7,272 nt of DNA, taken from NCBI GenBank assembly GCA_023135995.1, contig JAGLRY010000017.1:1-7272 (forward strand). Direction: 5' to 3'. How positions within the stretch are numbered: the stretch's first letter is position 1; each line of letters starts with the position of its first letter. This DNA comes from Candidatus Aminicenantota bacterium. GTDB taxonomy: Bacteria; Acidobacteriota; Aminicenantia; Aminicenantales; Aminicenantaceae. Positions 6,090 to 7,272 of the stretch are shown here, one piece after another. The position numbers and the translations under genes were made by a program. The notes beneath the pieces are model-generated. The model was not told the origin of the DNA. It was given only the letters and a program-made list of their open reading frames with translations, and ran no database searches.

Positions 6090-7272
6090 CTATTTACCCT
6101 GGCCCTCTGGACCCTCGTTTAGTATCTGATCCGCTGCCAGCACTGTAAACAGGTATGTCGATGCGCCGCCGATGACGTACTCAGTCTGCTGCCAGAGGAA
6201 CGGGAAAGGCTCTTTCAGTTCGGGGAAATCAGGCCGGATAAGGGCCGGACCCGATACGCCGCCGCCGGGGATGTGAGACCACTCGTTGACGTTCGTGCCA
6301 TAAGCCACCATCAGGGAATGGGCACCGACTCCGGAGACAAGGGAGGTGCTCGATGCAGGATGACAGCCTAAGACATAATCAAGAACGCGCAGGATGTTTT
6401 CACGAGCGAACTCTTTGGGATAGGCCTTATGGAGAAAGTATTGCTGGACGGCATAGTTCTGGATGCTCCATGTGACTCCCCAAATCTGCGGCTCAAAGGG
6501 CACGCCAAAGGGATTTTGGGCGAGTTTCCCGCGCAGCTCCGCTGCGTATTGCGCTACGGCTTTGCTCAGGCTGCGTGTGAACTTTGGGTCGGTGATAGCG
6601 GGCAGCGCCCGTGCCGCGGCCCAGCCGATTTTATCCACATTGTCTTCGATGTAAGGGAGAAGAGTTTTGAGGCGTTCTGCGTAGCACGGCTCATTCGTGG
6701 TGAGTAGGAGCTCAACGGTAGCTAGGACTTCTTGTTCTTCGGGCTGCTCGGGAACTCCGGCGCTGGGCTGATGAACGGACGGATGGGTCTGTTCATAGTC
6801 CCATACCTTGATCGACGTATCGAGGCATTCCTTGGCGAGGATATTTTCAAAACCGGTGAGGACGCGGCTGGCGGCTGCCAGGGCCGCGGCGGCGCGGTAT
6901 TCAGTTCCGCTGTCCCGGCTCGTAAAAGCCAGCCGATCGTCGCGGCGGCCTGTACGGTTGCCATCGACTTCATAGGGTCCAAGAGCCGGATCGAAGACGC
7001 GGTTGTCTGTCATCGTGGAGGCGTCACCCTGGGTCTTGTACTGCTCCAAGGACGAATCCGTTATGCCAGCAAAACTGTGGCCCGATGCACGATATCCGCC
7101 GAGCAGATTTTGTGCGCCGTGGGCAATTTGTTGCAGGATGTCGGGTTTGCCGTCCGGCACATGCAGCGCGACTTCGCGCCGCAGGGGATCGATGGACGTT
7201 TGATCCGAGTCGATGCCGAAGCTCTCTCGTGCGAGGGCCAACATCAACGTTGCCCAGGTCTGGGAAGAGGCG
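6090..7272 (-). CDS. Glycoside hydrolase family 9 protein, C-terminal part (N-terminus outside window)
   Basis: Partial gene on the minus strand: about 393 C-terminal residues, open from the window edge to TAG (6090-6092). A TTG at 7247-7245 could pass for a start, but the residues before it (ASSQTWAT) continue the GH9-like helix, so the gene extends beyond the window. GH9 marks in order are 'PDILQQIAHGAQNLL'; 'DDRLAFTSRDSGTEYRAAAALAAASRVL', read in two blocks as the usual 'FT..xx.YxAAAALAAAxRV' helix; the alpha-barrel repeats; 'VLDYVLGCHPASSTSLVSG'; and near the end 'QQTEYVIGGASTYLF', matching the family's C-terminal catalytic-acid helix (Glu codon at 6180-6182). The N-terminal DAGD-type Asp motif is not in view. 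GH9 enzymes are inverting endoglucanases, cellobiohydrolases or exo-glucosaminidases/glucosidases. The usual PHHR loop is not present. The gene is richer in G+C than its neighbours and ends 22 bases from the GH116 stop in convergent orientation. Family is confident, substrate open. Confidence 0.85.
   Translation of the reverse strand, partial: ASSQTWATLMLALARESFGIDSDQTSIDPLRREVALHVPDGKPDILQQIAHGAQNLLGGYRASGHSFAGITDSSLEQYKTQGDASTMTDNRVFDPALGPYEVDGNRTGRRDDRLAFTSRDSGTEYRAAAALAAASRVLTGFENILAKECLDTSIKVWDYEQTHPSVHQPSAGVPEQPEEQEVLATVELLLTTNEPCYAERLKTLLPYIEDNVDKIGWAAARALPAITDPKFTRSLSKAVAQYAAELRGKLAQNPFGVPFEPQIWGVTWSIQNYAVQQYFLHKAYPKEFARENILRVLDYVLGCHPASSTSLVSGVGAHSLMVAYGTNVNEWSHIPGGGVSGPALIRPDFPELKEPFPFLWQQTEYVIGGASTYLFTVLAADQILNEGPEGQGK

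Noticed and set aside
6429..6707. Plus-strand open frame of 92 codons inside the GH9 gene
   Set aside because: The minus-strand frame carries continuous GH9 motifs; this one follows from the high G+C of the gene and has no recognisable domain.

Overview
The window holds six protein-coding genes and almost no non-coding DNA. Five lie head to tail on the + strand (1-6067) and form one probable operon for taking up and breaking down a glycoside. In order they are the C-terminal end of a ROK-family sugar kinase or regulator, a UPF0309-type SIS (sugar isomerase) domain protein, an MFS sugar permease, an exported ChbG/HpnK (YdjC) family carbohydrate deacetylase, and a large secreted GH116 (GBA2-like) beta-glycosidase. 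Gaps between them are 86, 38-40, 55 and 15 bases. Each complete gene has a good purine-rich Shine-Dalgarno sequence, and no convincing terminator or promoter separates them. The operon's own promoter is probably upstream of the window.

A sixth gene on the minus strand (window end down to 6090) meets the GH116 gene tail to tail, with only 22 bases between the stop codons. It is the C-terminal part of a GH9-family glycoside hydrolase whose N-terminus lies beyond the window. Its base composition is clearly richer in G+C than the other five genes (35/60 and 40/60 in two hand-counted lines, against 26/60 and 23/60 in GH116).

Proposed teamwork (inference): GH116 and the deacetylase act outside the cytoplasm on a beta-linked, possibly N-acetylated, sugar conjugate. 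The MFS permease imports the freed sugar, the ROK protein phosphorylates it or senses it, and the SIS protein handles the sugar phosphate. The neighbouring GH9 enzyme would extend the locus to beta-glucan or oligosaccharide substrates.

The organism is a bacterium, probably with a Gram-negative envelope, of moderate G+C (roughly mid-40s percent in the operon) and with a polysaccharide- or glycolipid-degrading life style. Strong Shine-Dalgarno sites argue against Bacteroidota. An Acidobacteriota/Aminicenantes-, Planctomycetota- or similar environmental lineage is possible, but the sequence does not settle it. I see no RNA genes, CRISPR arrays, insertion sequences or defence genes.
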